This document shows, one piece after another, positions 31,803 to 38,530 of a stretch of 64,000 nt of DNA. A program made the translations under genes and the position numbers. The notes below the pieces were generated by a model, which searched no databases, had not been told where the DNA came from, and worked only from the letters and a program-made list of their open reading frames with translations. Numbering within the stretch: the stretch's first letter is position 1; each line of letters opens with the position of its first letter. Source of the DNA: HLUCCA09 sp039822045 (GTDB taxonomy: Bacteria; Pseudomonadota; Alphaproteobacteria; Rhodobacterales; Rhodobacteraceae); the NCBI GenBank assembly GCA_039822045.1, contig JBCBMY010000002.1, positions 124,001 to 188,000 of the forward strand, written 5' to 3'.

Positions 31803-33065
31803 ATGACCGAGGCACTGCCCCCGCCCCCCAAGAAAGATCCCCAGAGGCGCACGGTGGGCCCGACGCGCCCGCCCGAGGCGCGGAGCCGCGCCGCGCTTGG
31901 CTTGACGGTGGCAGCGGCCGAAGGCCGGTTCGAGTTGCAACGATGCAATGCCTGCGGGGCTTGGCAGTATCCGCCGCGGGATGCCTGCGCCCGGTGCCTG
32001 TCGCCGGATTTGTCGTGGGACCCTCTGTCTGGAGCCGGTCAGGTCCTGGCCGAAACCAAGGTCCGCACGTCCCCCAAGCTCTTTTTCCGCGAGCGGGTGC
32101 CCTGGCGGATGGGGACCGTGCGCCTGGATGCGCTGGGCGGTGCGCCGGTAGTGCTGGCCCATCTCCACGGCGAAGTGGCGCGACATGGGCGGGTGCGGCT
32201 GGAGTTGCGCCTCGACCGCGCGGGGCAAGGGGTGATGGTGGCGCTCCCCGAGGCGCCGGGCCCGAACTGGAAGGACGATCCATTGATGCGCGACCTGAGC
32301 GCGAGCCCCAAACACCGTCGGGTGTTGATGACAGACGCGCGGGCCGAAACGGCACCGGCGCTTGCAGAGGCACTCTTCGAGGCCGGCGCAGCCCTGGTCT
32401 TTGCCGGCGAAGCCGAGACGTGGCGGGCCTGGCCCGACCGCGCGCGGCTGGAAGCCCTTGGGGTTGAGATCCTGCCGCTCGACGTGACCGACACGGCCTC
32501 CGTGAAGAAGCTTGCGGGCGAGATCGGCGGCAAGGTCGACATTCTGATCAACAACGGTGGGTTCATGCGCCCAGGCGGCGTGCTCGACCGGAGTGACACC
32601 GGCTTCGCCCGCGACGAGATGGACGTAAACTGCCTTGGTTTGATGCGGCTGGCCCAGGCCTTTGGCCCGGGGATGTGCGGGCGGACGGCCGACGGCGTCA
32701 ATTCGGCCGCGGCCTGGGTCAACATTTTCTCCGTCGGAAGCCTGGCGACCCTGCCGGGCTACGGCGCGTTCGCGGCAAGCCAGGCGGCGGCGCGAGCGGT
32801 GTCGCTCTCGATGCGGGGAGAGGTCCGGAGCGCCGGCCTTCGGGTGATGAACGTCTATACCGGGCCGACCGACACCTCCTGGTTTCAGCCGGTGCCGCCC
32901 CCCAAGGTCACGGCAACGGCGCTCGCGCGCGCGGTGGTCGATGGGCTTGAGCGGGGGCTCGAGGATGTCTGGTGCGGTGATGTTGCCCGCGACATGGCCG
33001 AGCGGTTCCGCCGCGATCCCAAGGTTTTGGAACGCGAACTGACCATGGGGGAGGAGGGCCCGTGA
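31803..33065 (+). CDS. DUF35 (Zn-ribbon/OB-fold) protein fused to a degenerate SDR domain
   Basis: 420 aa two-domain protein. Residues 40-150 are a DUF35 acyl-CoA-binding module: rubredoxin-like zinc cysteines 48, 51, 62 and 65 (CNACGAWQYPPRDACARC) and an OB fold. Residues from about 172 are SDR-like (ILPLDVTDTASVKKL, VDILINNGGFM, VMNVYTGPTDTSW), but the glycine motif is lost (MTDARAETAPAL) and the Tyr/Lys pair is replaced by Phe and Gln (AFAASQ, about 322-327). The SDR part is probably non-catalytic. It should pair with the preceding thiolase-like protein. The fusion is unusual. Confidence 0.85.
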   Translation: MTEALPPPPKKDPQRRTVGPTRPPEARSRAALGLTVAAAEGRFELQRCNACGAWQYPPRDACARCLSPDLSWDPLSGAGQVLAETKVRTSPKLFFRERVPWRMGTVRLDALGGAPVVLAHLHGEVARHGRVRLELRLDRAGQGVMVALPEAPGPNWKDDPLMRDLSASPKHRRVLMTDARAETAPALAEALFEAGAALVFAGEAETWRAWPDRARLEALGVEILPLDVTDTASVKKLAGEIGGKVDILINNGGFMRPGGVLDRSDTGFARDEMDVNCLGLMRLAQAFGPGMCGRTADGVNSAAAWVNIFSVGSLATLPGYGAFAASQAAARAVSLSMRGEVRSAGLRVMNVYTGPTDTSWFQPVPPPKVTATALARAVVDGLERGLEDVWCGDVARDMAERFRRDPKVLERELTMGEEGP

Positions 33066-33838
33066 GCGTGCTTGCCGAATTGGCCGTGGCGATGGCAGCA
33101 GGCCGGGTGCGCGTGGTGGACCTCACCCACACGCTCGACCCTGATTTCCCGGTGATCGTGCTGCCACCGGAGTTCGGCCAGTGCGCGCGGTTTCGCATGG
33201 AGGAGATCTCGGCCTACGATCATCGAGGGCCGGCCTGGAAGTGGCACACTCTGTCGATGTCCGAGCATACCGGCACCCATTTCGACGCGCCGAGCCACTG
33301 GGTGTCGGGACGCGACGTGCCGCTGGGCGCGGTCGACGAGGTGCCGGTGGACCGGCTGATCGGCCCGGTTTGCGTCATCGACTGCTCCGATGGCGCCGCA
33401 GAGGACGAGGATTTCGAGCTGACCGTCGCGCGGATCAGGGCCTGGGAGGCGCAGCACGGCGAGATCCCGGCCGGTGCCTGGGTGCTGATGCGAACCGACT
33501 GGTCGAAGCGGCAGGGCGCGGCCTACCTCAATATGCGGGAGGACGGGGCGCACAGCCCGGGGCCCACGCCCGAGGCGGTGCGGTTTCTGGTCGAGACGCG
33601 CGATATCCTGGGTTTCGGAACAGAAACCGTGGGCACCGATGCCGGTCAGGGCAGCCACTATGCCCCGCCCTACCCCGCGCATTACTACCTGCATGGCGCC
33701 GGGAAGTATGGGCTGCAGTGCCTCGCCGCACTCGATGAACTGCCGCCCACGGGCGCGATGCTTGTGGCCGCGCCGCTTAAGATCAAAGGGGGCACGGGCA
33801 GCCCCCTGCGCGTTCTGGCGCTGGTGGAAGACCCGTGA
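33062..33838 (+). CDS. isatin hydrolase-like cyclase-family metalloenzyme
   Basis: 258 aa member of the PF04199 cyclase family. The metal motif is HTGTHFDAPSH: His69, His73, Asp75, His79. The whole chain follows what I recall of isatin hydrolase: ISAYDHRGPAWKW, VDRLIGPVCVIDCS, WEAQHGEIPAG, VLMRTDWSKRQG, HSPGPTPEAVRFL, GTDAGQGSHY and LKIKGGTGSPLRVLAL. Isatin hydrolase opens isatin to isatinate with Mn2+. Kynurenine formamidase belongs to the same family and is the alternative, since the convergent kyn genes lack one; length and motifs favour isatin hydrolase. GTGA overlap with the upstream gene. Confidence 0.85.
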   Translation: MSVLAELAVAMAAGRVRVVDLTHTLDPDFPVIVLPPEFGQCARFRMEEISAYDHRGPAWKWHTLSMSEHTGTHFDAPSHWVSGRDVPLGAVDEVPVDRLIGPVCVIDCSDGAAEDEDFELTVARIRAWEAQHGEIPAGAWVLMRTDWSKRQGAAYLNMREDGAHSPGPTPEAVRFLVETRDILGFGTETVGTDAGQGSHYAPPYPAHYYLHGAGKYGLQCLAALDELPPTGAMLVAAPLKIKGGTGSPLRVLALVEDP

Positions 33839-34542
33839 GTGCGGCGCTGATCACCGGGGGCACGGCCGGGATCGGCGCGGATCTGGCGCGCAGCCTCCGC
33901 GCGCAGGGCCGGCGGGTGATCGTGATCGACCGGAAGGCGCCCGAGCGCACGGAAGACTGGATTGCCTGCGACCTCCTCGATCCCGCCGCCGTGGCCGAGG
34001 CCGCGGTACGGGTGCGCGGGATGAACGTCACCCGGTTCGTCCACAATGCCGGGCTCATCCGACCCGCCCCACTGGCCGACGCCTCCCACGACGACCTCGC
34101 CGCGCTTGCGCAACTCCATCTCGGGGCCGCGCTGACGCTGATGCAGGCGGTGCTGCCCGCGATGGAGGCCGAGGGCTTCGGGCGGGTCGTCTTCAATGCC
34201 TCGCGCGCGGTGCTCGGGGTGCCGACCCGCACCGCCTATTCAGCGACGAAGGCGGGCATGATCGGGATGGCGCGGACCTGGGCGCTGGAGCTCGCGCCCA
34301 AGGGCATCACGGTTAACGTCGTGGCGCCAGGCCCGGTGCGCACCGAGAACTTCTGGAGCATCGTGCCCCGCGACAGTGACCGCGAGGCCGCCCTCGCCAA
34401 GTCCATCCCGGTCGGACGCCTGGGCGAGCCCGAGGACGTGACCCGCGCCATGCTCTTCTTCCTCGACGACGCGGCCGGCTTCGTCACCGGCCAGACCCTT
34501 TATGTGTGCGGCGGGGCAAGCGTCGGGACCGTCCAGATCTGA
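33835..34542 (+). CDS. SDR family oxidoreductase
   Basis: 235 aa classical short-chain dehydrogenase with all active-site elements: TGGTAGIG at the N-terminus, VHNAG, Ser in FNASRAV, YSATK, and a C-terminal FVTGQTLYVCGG. The acidic residue after beta-2 (VIDRK) suggests NAD. GTG start overlaps the isatin-hydrolase-like stop; last gene of the plus-strand operon. Unlike the SDR domain two genes before it, this one should be active. A hydroxy-oxindole or alcohol intermediate may be oxidised, but nothing decides it. Confidence 0.88.
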   Translation: MSAALITGGTAGIGADLARSLRAQGRRVIVIDRKAPERTEDWIACDLLDPAAVAEAAVRVRGMNVTRFVHNAGLIRPAPLADASHDDLAALAQLHLGAALTLMQAVLPAMEAEGFGRVVFNASRAVLGVPTRTAYSATKAGMIGMARTWALELAPKGITVNVVAPGPVRTENFWSIVPRDSDREAALAKSIPVGRLGEPEDVTRAMLFFLDDAAGFVTGQTLYVCGGASVGTVQI

Positions 34543-34633
34543 GCGAATGCCGGACCTCAAGCGCGTCGCTACTGGCATGCGGATTGCCGTGAGAGATGAT
34601 GGACCGGATCTGGCCCTCCGATCTTCTTTAGGG

Positions 34634-34652
34634 AAATACTCCCGCCGGAGGC
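34634..34652 (-). repeat. dispersed 19-nt motif, copy 2
   Basis: On the minus strand reads GCCTCCGGCGGGAGTATTT, one mismatch from 25985-26003. It lies 92 bp after the end of the SDR gene, in the convergent intergenic region 34543-34841, which otherwise holds only the palindromic array below. Confidence 0.7.
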
Positions 34653-34679
34653 ATTGAATGCGCCGCGAAGCGGCCCCCG

Positions 34680-34821
34680 TCGCCCGAGCCCCTAGCGAGG
34701 GCGACACAACATTCTCGCGATCGCCCGAGCCCTTGCGAGGGCGAAACCGATGCCCGCGATCGCCCGAGCCCTGCAAGGGCGAAATCTCTCCTGGGGGATC
34801 GCCTGAGCGCAGCGAAGGCGA
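34680..34821. repeat. four palindromic ~24-nt repeats at 39-41-bp spacing
   Basis: Units at 34680-34704, 34721-34744, 34760-34782 and 34799-34821. Each starts TCGCC(C/T)GAG and ends AGGCGA or GGGCGA, so each forms a stem of about six pairs. Spacers are 15-16 nt and partly similar (CGCGA before units 2 and 3). They lie between convergent operons, so may act as transcription-ending or mRNA-protecting structures. Spacer length and divergence rule out a normal CRISPR array. Confidence 0.8.
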
Positions 34822-34841
34822 AAACCCTCGGGCGTGACCGC

Positions 34842-35324
34842 TCAGTATTCCTGGACGATGCCGGGGTCGGGGCGCGCCAGGTCCTGCTCGGGGGGGCCGG
34901 CGGCGATGAGGGCCTCGACCTGGGTTCGGATCACATCGGGCCAGGGCACGGCTTTCTTCTTGGAGAAGTCGATGCAGACGAGGGTGATGATGGCGCGCAG
35001 CCGCTCCTCCTCGCGGCACCGGCAGACGATCTGGAAGCCAAGCGAGGAGCGGCCGATCCGGTCGAGCACCATCTGGAACTGCAGGCGGTCCTCGAGATAG
35101 CTGGCGTCGAGGAAATCGGTCTCGATGCGGACCGTCGGCACGGTGACATGAAGCTCGGTGTGCAGGCGGTTGAAGGAGTGGCCGAGCTGGCGTTCGAAGA
35201 AGCGCTCGACCGTCAGGTTCAGCATTTCGTAGTAGCGGGGATAGAAGACGATGCCGGCCGGGTCGCAATGCTGGAAGCGGACGGTCTGCACCTCTTCAAA
35301 GAAATTCCGGGTGGCCTCTGCCAT
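34842..35324 (-). CDS. acyl-CoA thioesterase, 4-hydroxybenzoyl-CoA thioesterase family
   Basis: 160 aa hot-dog-fold protein with the signature VRFQHCDPAGIVFYPRYYEM (catalytic Asp) and later SSLGFQIVCR. AGGAGG precedes ATG 35324. Last gene of the minus-strand operon that starts with the 2-aminobenzoyl-CoA monooxygenase/reductase; a close relative is encoded at 35825-36232. Either enzyme could release CoA from ring-reduced amino- or oxo-cyclohexene intermediates, or rescue CoA from stalled aryl-CoA. Confidence 0.87.
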   Translation of the reverse strand: MAEATRNFFEEVQTVRFQHCDPAGIVFYPRYYEMLNLTVERFFERQLGHSFNRLHTELHVTVPTVRIETDFLDASYLEDRLQFQMVLDRIGRSSLGFQIVCRCREEERLRAIITLVCIDFSKKKAVPWPDVIRTQVEALIAAGPPEQDLARPDPGIVQEY

Positions 35325-35417
35325 CGTCGCCTCCTGACTTTGCGGGGCGACCCTGCCCGAGGCGGGGGCCCCTCGCAAGCGCGGGGCCGGCTCCGGGTCT
35401 ACTGGGCGCGTTCTGGG

Positions 35418-35828
35418 TCAGTCGCGCGCCGGAGGGATGAAGGCGGTCGCTTCGATTTCGAGGAGTGCCGCGTCTTCGATCAGGTCGGCGACGACGAGCA
35501 TCGACATGGCCGGGAAGTGGCGACCGAAGACCCGGCGATAGACCTCGCCGATCTCGGCTTGCCGGGCGAGGTATTCGCGCTTGTCGGTGACAAACCAGGT
35601 CAGGCGGCCGATATCGCTGACCTCACCGCCGGCGGTGCGGACGATCTCGGCGATGTTCTGGAGCGCCTGTTCCATCTGGCCCAGAAAGTCGGTCCGCTCG
35701 AAGATCTGTTCCGCCGTCCAGCCGATCTGGCCGCCGATATGGAGCGTGCCGTCGGGCATCAGCATGCCGTTGGCATAGCCGCGCGCCGGGGCCCAGCCGG
35801 GCGGGTGGATGATCCGCGGCCCCGTCAC
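35418..35828 (-). CDS. RidA family (reactive intermediate deaminase) protein
   Basis: 136 aa YjgF/RidA-fold protein with MLMPDGTLHIGGQIGW, MEQALQNIAEIVRTAGG, and FPAMSMLVVADLIEDAALLEIEATA. RidA proteins hydrolyse enamines and imines to ketones plus ammonia. The 2-aminobenzoyl-CoA dearomatisation product is an enamine, so removal of its amino group is an attractive role. The usual catalytic Arg of the RidA subfamily (in SRT/PAR near residue 105) is not evident; here the segment reads FPAMSM, so this may be another subfamily. GTGA overlap with the upstream thioesterase gene. Confidence 0.85.
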   Translation of the reverse strand: MTGPRIIHPPGWAPARGYANGMLMPDGTLHIGGQIGWTAEQIFERTDFLGQMEQALQNIAEIVRTAGGEVSDIGRLTWFVTDKREYLARQAEIGEVYRRVFGRHFPAMSMLVVADLIEDAALLEIEATAFIPPARD

Positions 35829-36232
35829 GCCGCCCCCTCCAGCAAGTCCTCAACCCGGGCGCGCAACGGGTCGGGCCAGCGGGCGGGGCGGCCGGTGGCG
35901 CCCACATGGACGAGCGTGTGGCGGGCCTCGAACCTTGTTTCGTCAGCGCAGATGGCCCGGGTTTCGAGACCGAGGCTCGAGCCGCCAATCCGGCCGATGG
36001 TGACATCGAGGGCGAGCGCGTCGCCGTGGCGGGAGGGTGCGGTGAAGCGGATCTCGATTTGCGCGGTCGGCACACCGGCCTCGGGGTGCATCCCCTCGAA
36101 CGGATAGTCCAGCAGGTCGGAGAACATCGCCTCGACCGCATCGTTCAGCATCTCGAAATAGCGCGGATAGAACACGATCCCGGCGGGATCGCAGTGCTTG
36201 AAAAGCACCTTCTGCAGAAAGCGGAAATGCAT
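35825..36232 (-). CDS. acyl-CoA thioesterase, 4-hydroxybenzoyl-CoA thioesterase family (second copy)
   Basis: 135 aa hot-dog-fold protein, MHFRFLQKVLFKHCDPAGIV at the start, with FYPRYFEMLNDAVEAMF and GGSSLGLETRAIC. It shares the catalytic HCDPAGIVFYP block with the 34842 gene but is clearly divergent elsewhere, so these are old paralogues. The start four bases after the AsnC-domain stop indicates cotranscription. Confidence 0.87.
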   Translation of the reverse strand: MHFRFLQKVLFKHCDPAGIVFYPRYFEMLNDAVEAMFSDLLDYPFEGMHPEAGVPTAQIEIRFTAPSRHGDALALDVTIGRIGGSSLGLETRAICADETRFEARHTLVHVGATGRPARWPDPLRARVEDLLEGAA

Positions 36233-36236
36233 GGCC

Positions 36237-36479
36237 CTAGAAGGCTTTCCAGGTCTGCGTCGTGTGGGTGCGTTCGATCCCGTCGATGTCGAGCAGGTTG
36301 TCGTTGATGTAGCGGCCAATATCGGCGTCTTCGGGCACATAGATCTTGAGGAGCAGGTCGTACTCGCCCGAGATCGAATAGAGCTCGGAATGGAGCTCGC
36401 GCAGGGCGATCTCGTCGGCCACCTTGTAGGCGGTGGCAGGGCGGCAGCGGATGTGGATGAAGAGGGGCGTGTTCGCCAT
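36237..36479 (-). CDS. stand-alone Lrp/AsnC ligand-binding (RAM) domain protein
   Basis: 80 aa. It has the beta-alpha-beta-beta-alpha-beta pattern of the AsnC effector domain (FIHIRCRPATAYKVADEIAL, SGEYDLLLKIYVPEDADIG, DIDGIERTHTTQTWKAF) and no helix-turn-helix. Such proteins form rings that bind amino acids. Placed nine bases after kynureninase in a tryptophan/anthranilate operon, it might sense tryptophan, kynurenine or anthranilate, or modulate a full Lrp elsewhere. Confidence 0.85.
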   Translation of the reverse strand: MANTPLFIHIRCRPATAYKVADEIALRELHSELYSISGEYDLLLKIYVPEDADIGRYINDNLLDIDGIERTHTTQTWKAF

Positions 36480-36488
36480 CGGTGTGCC

Positions 36489-37694
36489 TCAGGTGACGCG
36501 GGATTTCGTTTGGTATTCAGGGGCTTCGTAAAGGCGACCGGCAATCACCTCTTCAAGGACGCGCACGGCCTCGATCACATCGTCCTGCGACAGGTAGAGC
36601 GGCGTGAAGCCGAAGCGCATGATGTCGGGGGCGCGGAAATCGCCGATGACACCGCGGGCGATCAGGGCCTGAATGGCGGCGTAGCCTTCGGCGAAGCGGA
36701 AGCTGACCTGCGAGCCGCGGGCGGCCGGGTCTCGCGGCGAGGCCAGCGCGAGGTCGGGGCAGCGGGCCTCGACCTCGGCGATGAAGGTCTCCGACAGGCT
36801 GAGGGAGGCGGCGCGGATCTCGTCCATCGACACGCCCTCCCACGCATCGAGCGCGGCATCGAGGATTGCGAGTTGCACGATGGGGGGCGTGCCGATCCGG
36901 AGGCGCTCGGTCGACATCGCCGGGCGGTAGCCGGGCTCCATCGCGAAGGGCGCGTCGTGGCCGAGCCAGCCGGCGAGCGCCGGGTCGATGCCGCCGACGA
37001 TGTCGGGGCGGGCATAGATGAAGGCCGGCGCGCCGGGGCCGCCGTTGAGATATTTGTACGTGCAGCCCACGGCGAATTCGGCGTTCGATCCCGCGATATC
37101 GACCGGCACGGCGCCGGCGGAATGGGCAAGATCCCAGATCATCACGGCGCCCGCGGCATGGGCCGCTTCGGTAATCGCTTCCATGTCGTGCAGCCGGCCG
37201 GTGCGATAGTCGACATGGGTGAGCAAGACGGCGGCGACGTCCTCGCCGATATGGGCGTGCACTTCCTCGGGCGGCGGTGTCTTCAGCGCGTAGCCCGCGT
37301 CGAGGGTGCGGATGAGGCCCTGTGCCATGTAGAGATCCGACGGGAAGTTGCCGGCGTCCGACAGGATCACCTTGCGGCCGGGGCGCATCTTCAGCGCGGC
37401 GGCGAGCGCCTGGTAGACCTTGATCGACAGGGTGTCGCCGGTGGCAATGGTGCCAGGTGCGGCGCCGATGAAGGCCCCGATGCGGTCGCCCACGGCGCGT
37501 GGCATGTCCATCCAGCCGGCGGAGTTCCATGCGCGGATGAGGTCGCCGCCCCATTCCTGGGCGATCGTGCGCTGCGCCCGGTCGAGCGCCCCTTTGGGCA
37601 GCGGGCCAAGGGAGTTGCCGTCGAGGTAGATCACGCCCTCGGGCAGCTCGAAGCGCGCCTTCACGGGCAGCAATGTGGTCGGGATCGCATCCAT
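36489..37694 (-). CDS. kynU: kynureninase
   Basis: PLP enzyme of 401 aa cleaving kynurenine to anthranilate and alanine. The start ARFELPEGVIYLDGNSLGP is typical, with ILSDAGNFPSDLYMAQG, WDLAHSAGAVPVDI and the PLP-lysine block VGCTYKYLNGGPGAPAF. TGATG overlap with tryptophan dioxygenase. It delivers anthranilate to the 2-aminobenzoate-CoA ligase two genes upstream. A 3-hydroxykynureninase role is unlikely because no kynurenine 3-monooxygenase is nearby. Confidence 0.95.
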   Translation of the reverse strand: MDAIPTTLLPVKARFELPEGVIYLDGNSLGPLPKGALDRAQRTIAQEWGGDLIRAWNSAGWMDMPRAVGDRIGAFIGAAPGTIATGDTLSIKVYQALAAALKMRPGRKVILSDAGNFPSDLYMAQGLIRTLDAGYALKTPPPEEVHAHIGEDVAAVLLTHVDYRTGRLHDMEAITEAAHAAGAVMIWDLAHSAGAVPVDIAGSNAEFAVGCTYKYLNGGPGAPAFIYARPDIVGGIDPALAGWLGHDAPFAMEPGYRPAMSTERLRIGTPPIVQLAILDAALDAWEGVSMDEIRAASLSLSETFIAEVEARCPDLALASPRDPAARGSQVSFRFAEGYAAIQALIARGVIGDFRAPDIMRFGFTPLYLSQDDVIEAVRVLEEVIAGRLYEAPEYQTKSRVT

Positions 37695-38530
37695 CAGAGG
37701 GCCCCCCTCAGGTGCCAGAGTTCGGGGAAAAGCTCGACGTCGAGCATACGGCGGAGATAGTGCACGCCCGAGGTGCCGCCCGTGCCGCGCTTGAAGCCGA
37801 TCACGCGCTCGACCGTTGTGACATGGTTGAAGCGCCAGCGGCGGAAGTAATCTTCGAGATCCATCAGCTTTTCGGCGAGATCGTAGAGCGTCCAGTGCGC
37901 GTCGACATCCTCATAGACCAGCTGCCAACGGTCCTGCACCGCCGGGATGGCGACGTGGGGCTGGCGCAGCTGCGGCGCAGGCGGCGCCCCTGCCCCGGTG
38001 CCCTCGAAGAGGAAGGCGATGACCTCATCATAAAAGCTCGGCCGGGCGAGTTCGGCTTCGAGAAGGGCCGCAAGCTCGGGGACATGCGCGTGGGGCCGCA
38101 GCATGGCGGGGTTGCGGTTGCCGAGCGTGTATTCGATCAGGCGGTACTGGTGCGACTGGAAGCCCGAGGACGGCCCGAGCGCCTCGCGGAAGCGGGTGTA
38201 ATCGGCGGGCGTCATGGTGCGCAGCACATCCCACGCGGAGTTCAGCTGTTCGAAGATGCGGGAGACGCGCGCCAGCATCTTAAACATGGGCGCGGTGTCG
38301 CGGGCCATTAGGGCGGCACGGGCGGCGTTCAATTCATGCAGGGCCAGCTTCATCCAGAGCTCGGACGTCTGATGCTGGATGATAAAGAGCATCTCGTCAT
38401 GGGCATCGCTGAGCGGGTGCTGGGCGGTCAGAACCGGGCCGAGATGGAGGTAGTCGCCATAGGACATGGCGCCCTCGAACTCCATCTTCGCGCCGTCGGT
38501 GGCGGGATCGTAGGGGTCGGTCCGGGTCAT
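37694..38530 (-). CDS. kynA: tryptophan 2,3-dioxygenase
   Basis: Haem enzyme, 278 aa, converting L-tryptophan to N-formylkynurenine. Family blocks: MSYGDYLHLGPVLTAQHPLS, FIIQHQTSELWMKLALHEL, SSGFQSHQYRLIEYTLGN, and the haem-ligand region FRRWRFNHVTTVERVIGFKR followed by GTGGTSGVHYL. ATGA overlap with the CoA ligase. Formamidase, the next step, is absent from this operon. Confidence 0.96.
   Translation of the reverse strand: MTRTDPYDPATDGAKMEFEGAMSYGDYLHLGPVLTAQHPLSDAHDEMLFIIQHQTSELWMKLALHELNAARAALMARDTAPMFKMLARVSRIFEQLNSAWDVLRTMTPADYTRFREALGPSSGFQSHQYRLIEYTLGNRNPAMLRPHAHVPELAALLEAELARPSFYDEVIAFLFEGTGAGAPPAPQLRQPHVAIPAVQDRWQLVYEDVDAHWTLYDLAEKLMDLEDYFRRWRFNHVTTVERVIGFKRGTGGTSGVHYLRRMLDVELFPELWHLRGAL

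Noticed and set aside
33062..33838. Kynurenine formamidase (KynB) call
   Set aside because: The family is the same, but length and the blocks WEAQHGEI, MRTDW, GTDAGQ and GTGSP match isatin hydrolase better, and the gene is in the Rieske operon, not with kynA/kynU. Kept as an alternative.
34680..34821. Possible CRISPR array
   Set aside because: Units are palindromic and divergent, spacers only 15-16 nt and partly alike, and no cas genes are present.
36489..37694. 3-hydroxykynurenine / NAD-biosynthesis role for kynureninase
   Set aside because: No kynurenine monooxygenase or 3-hydroxyanthranilate dioxygenase nearby; the operon instead contains aminobenzoate-CoA enzymes.
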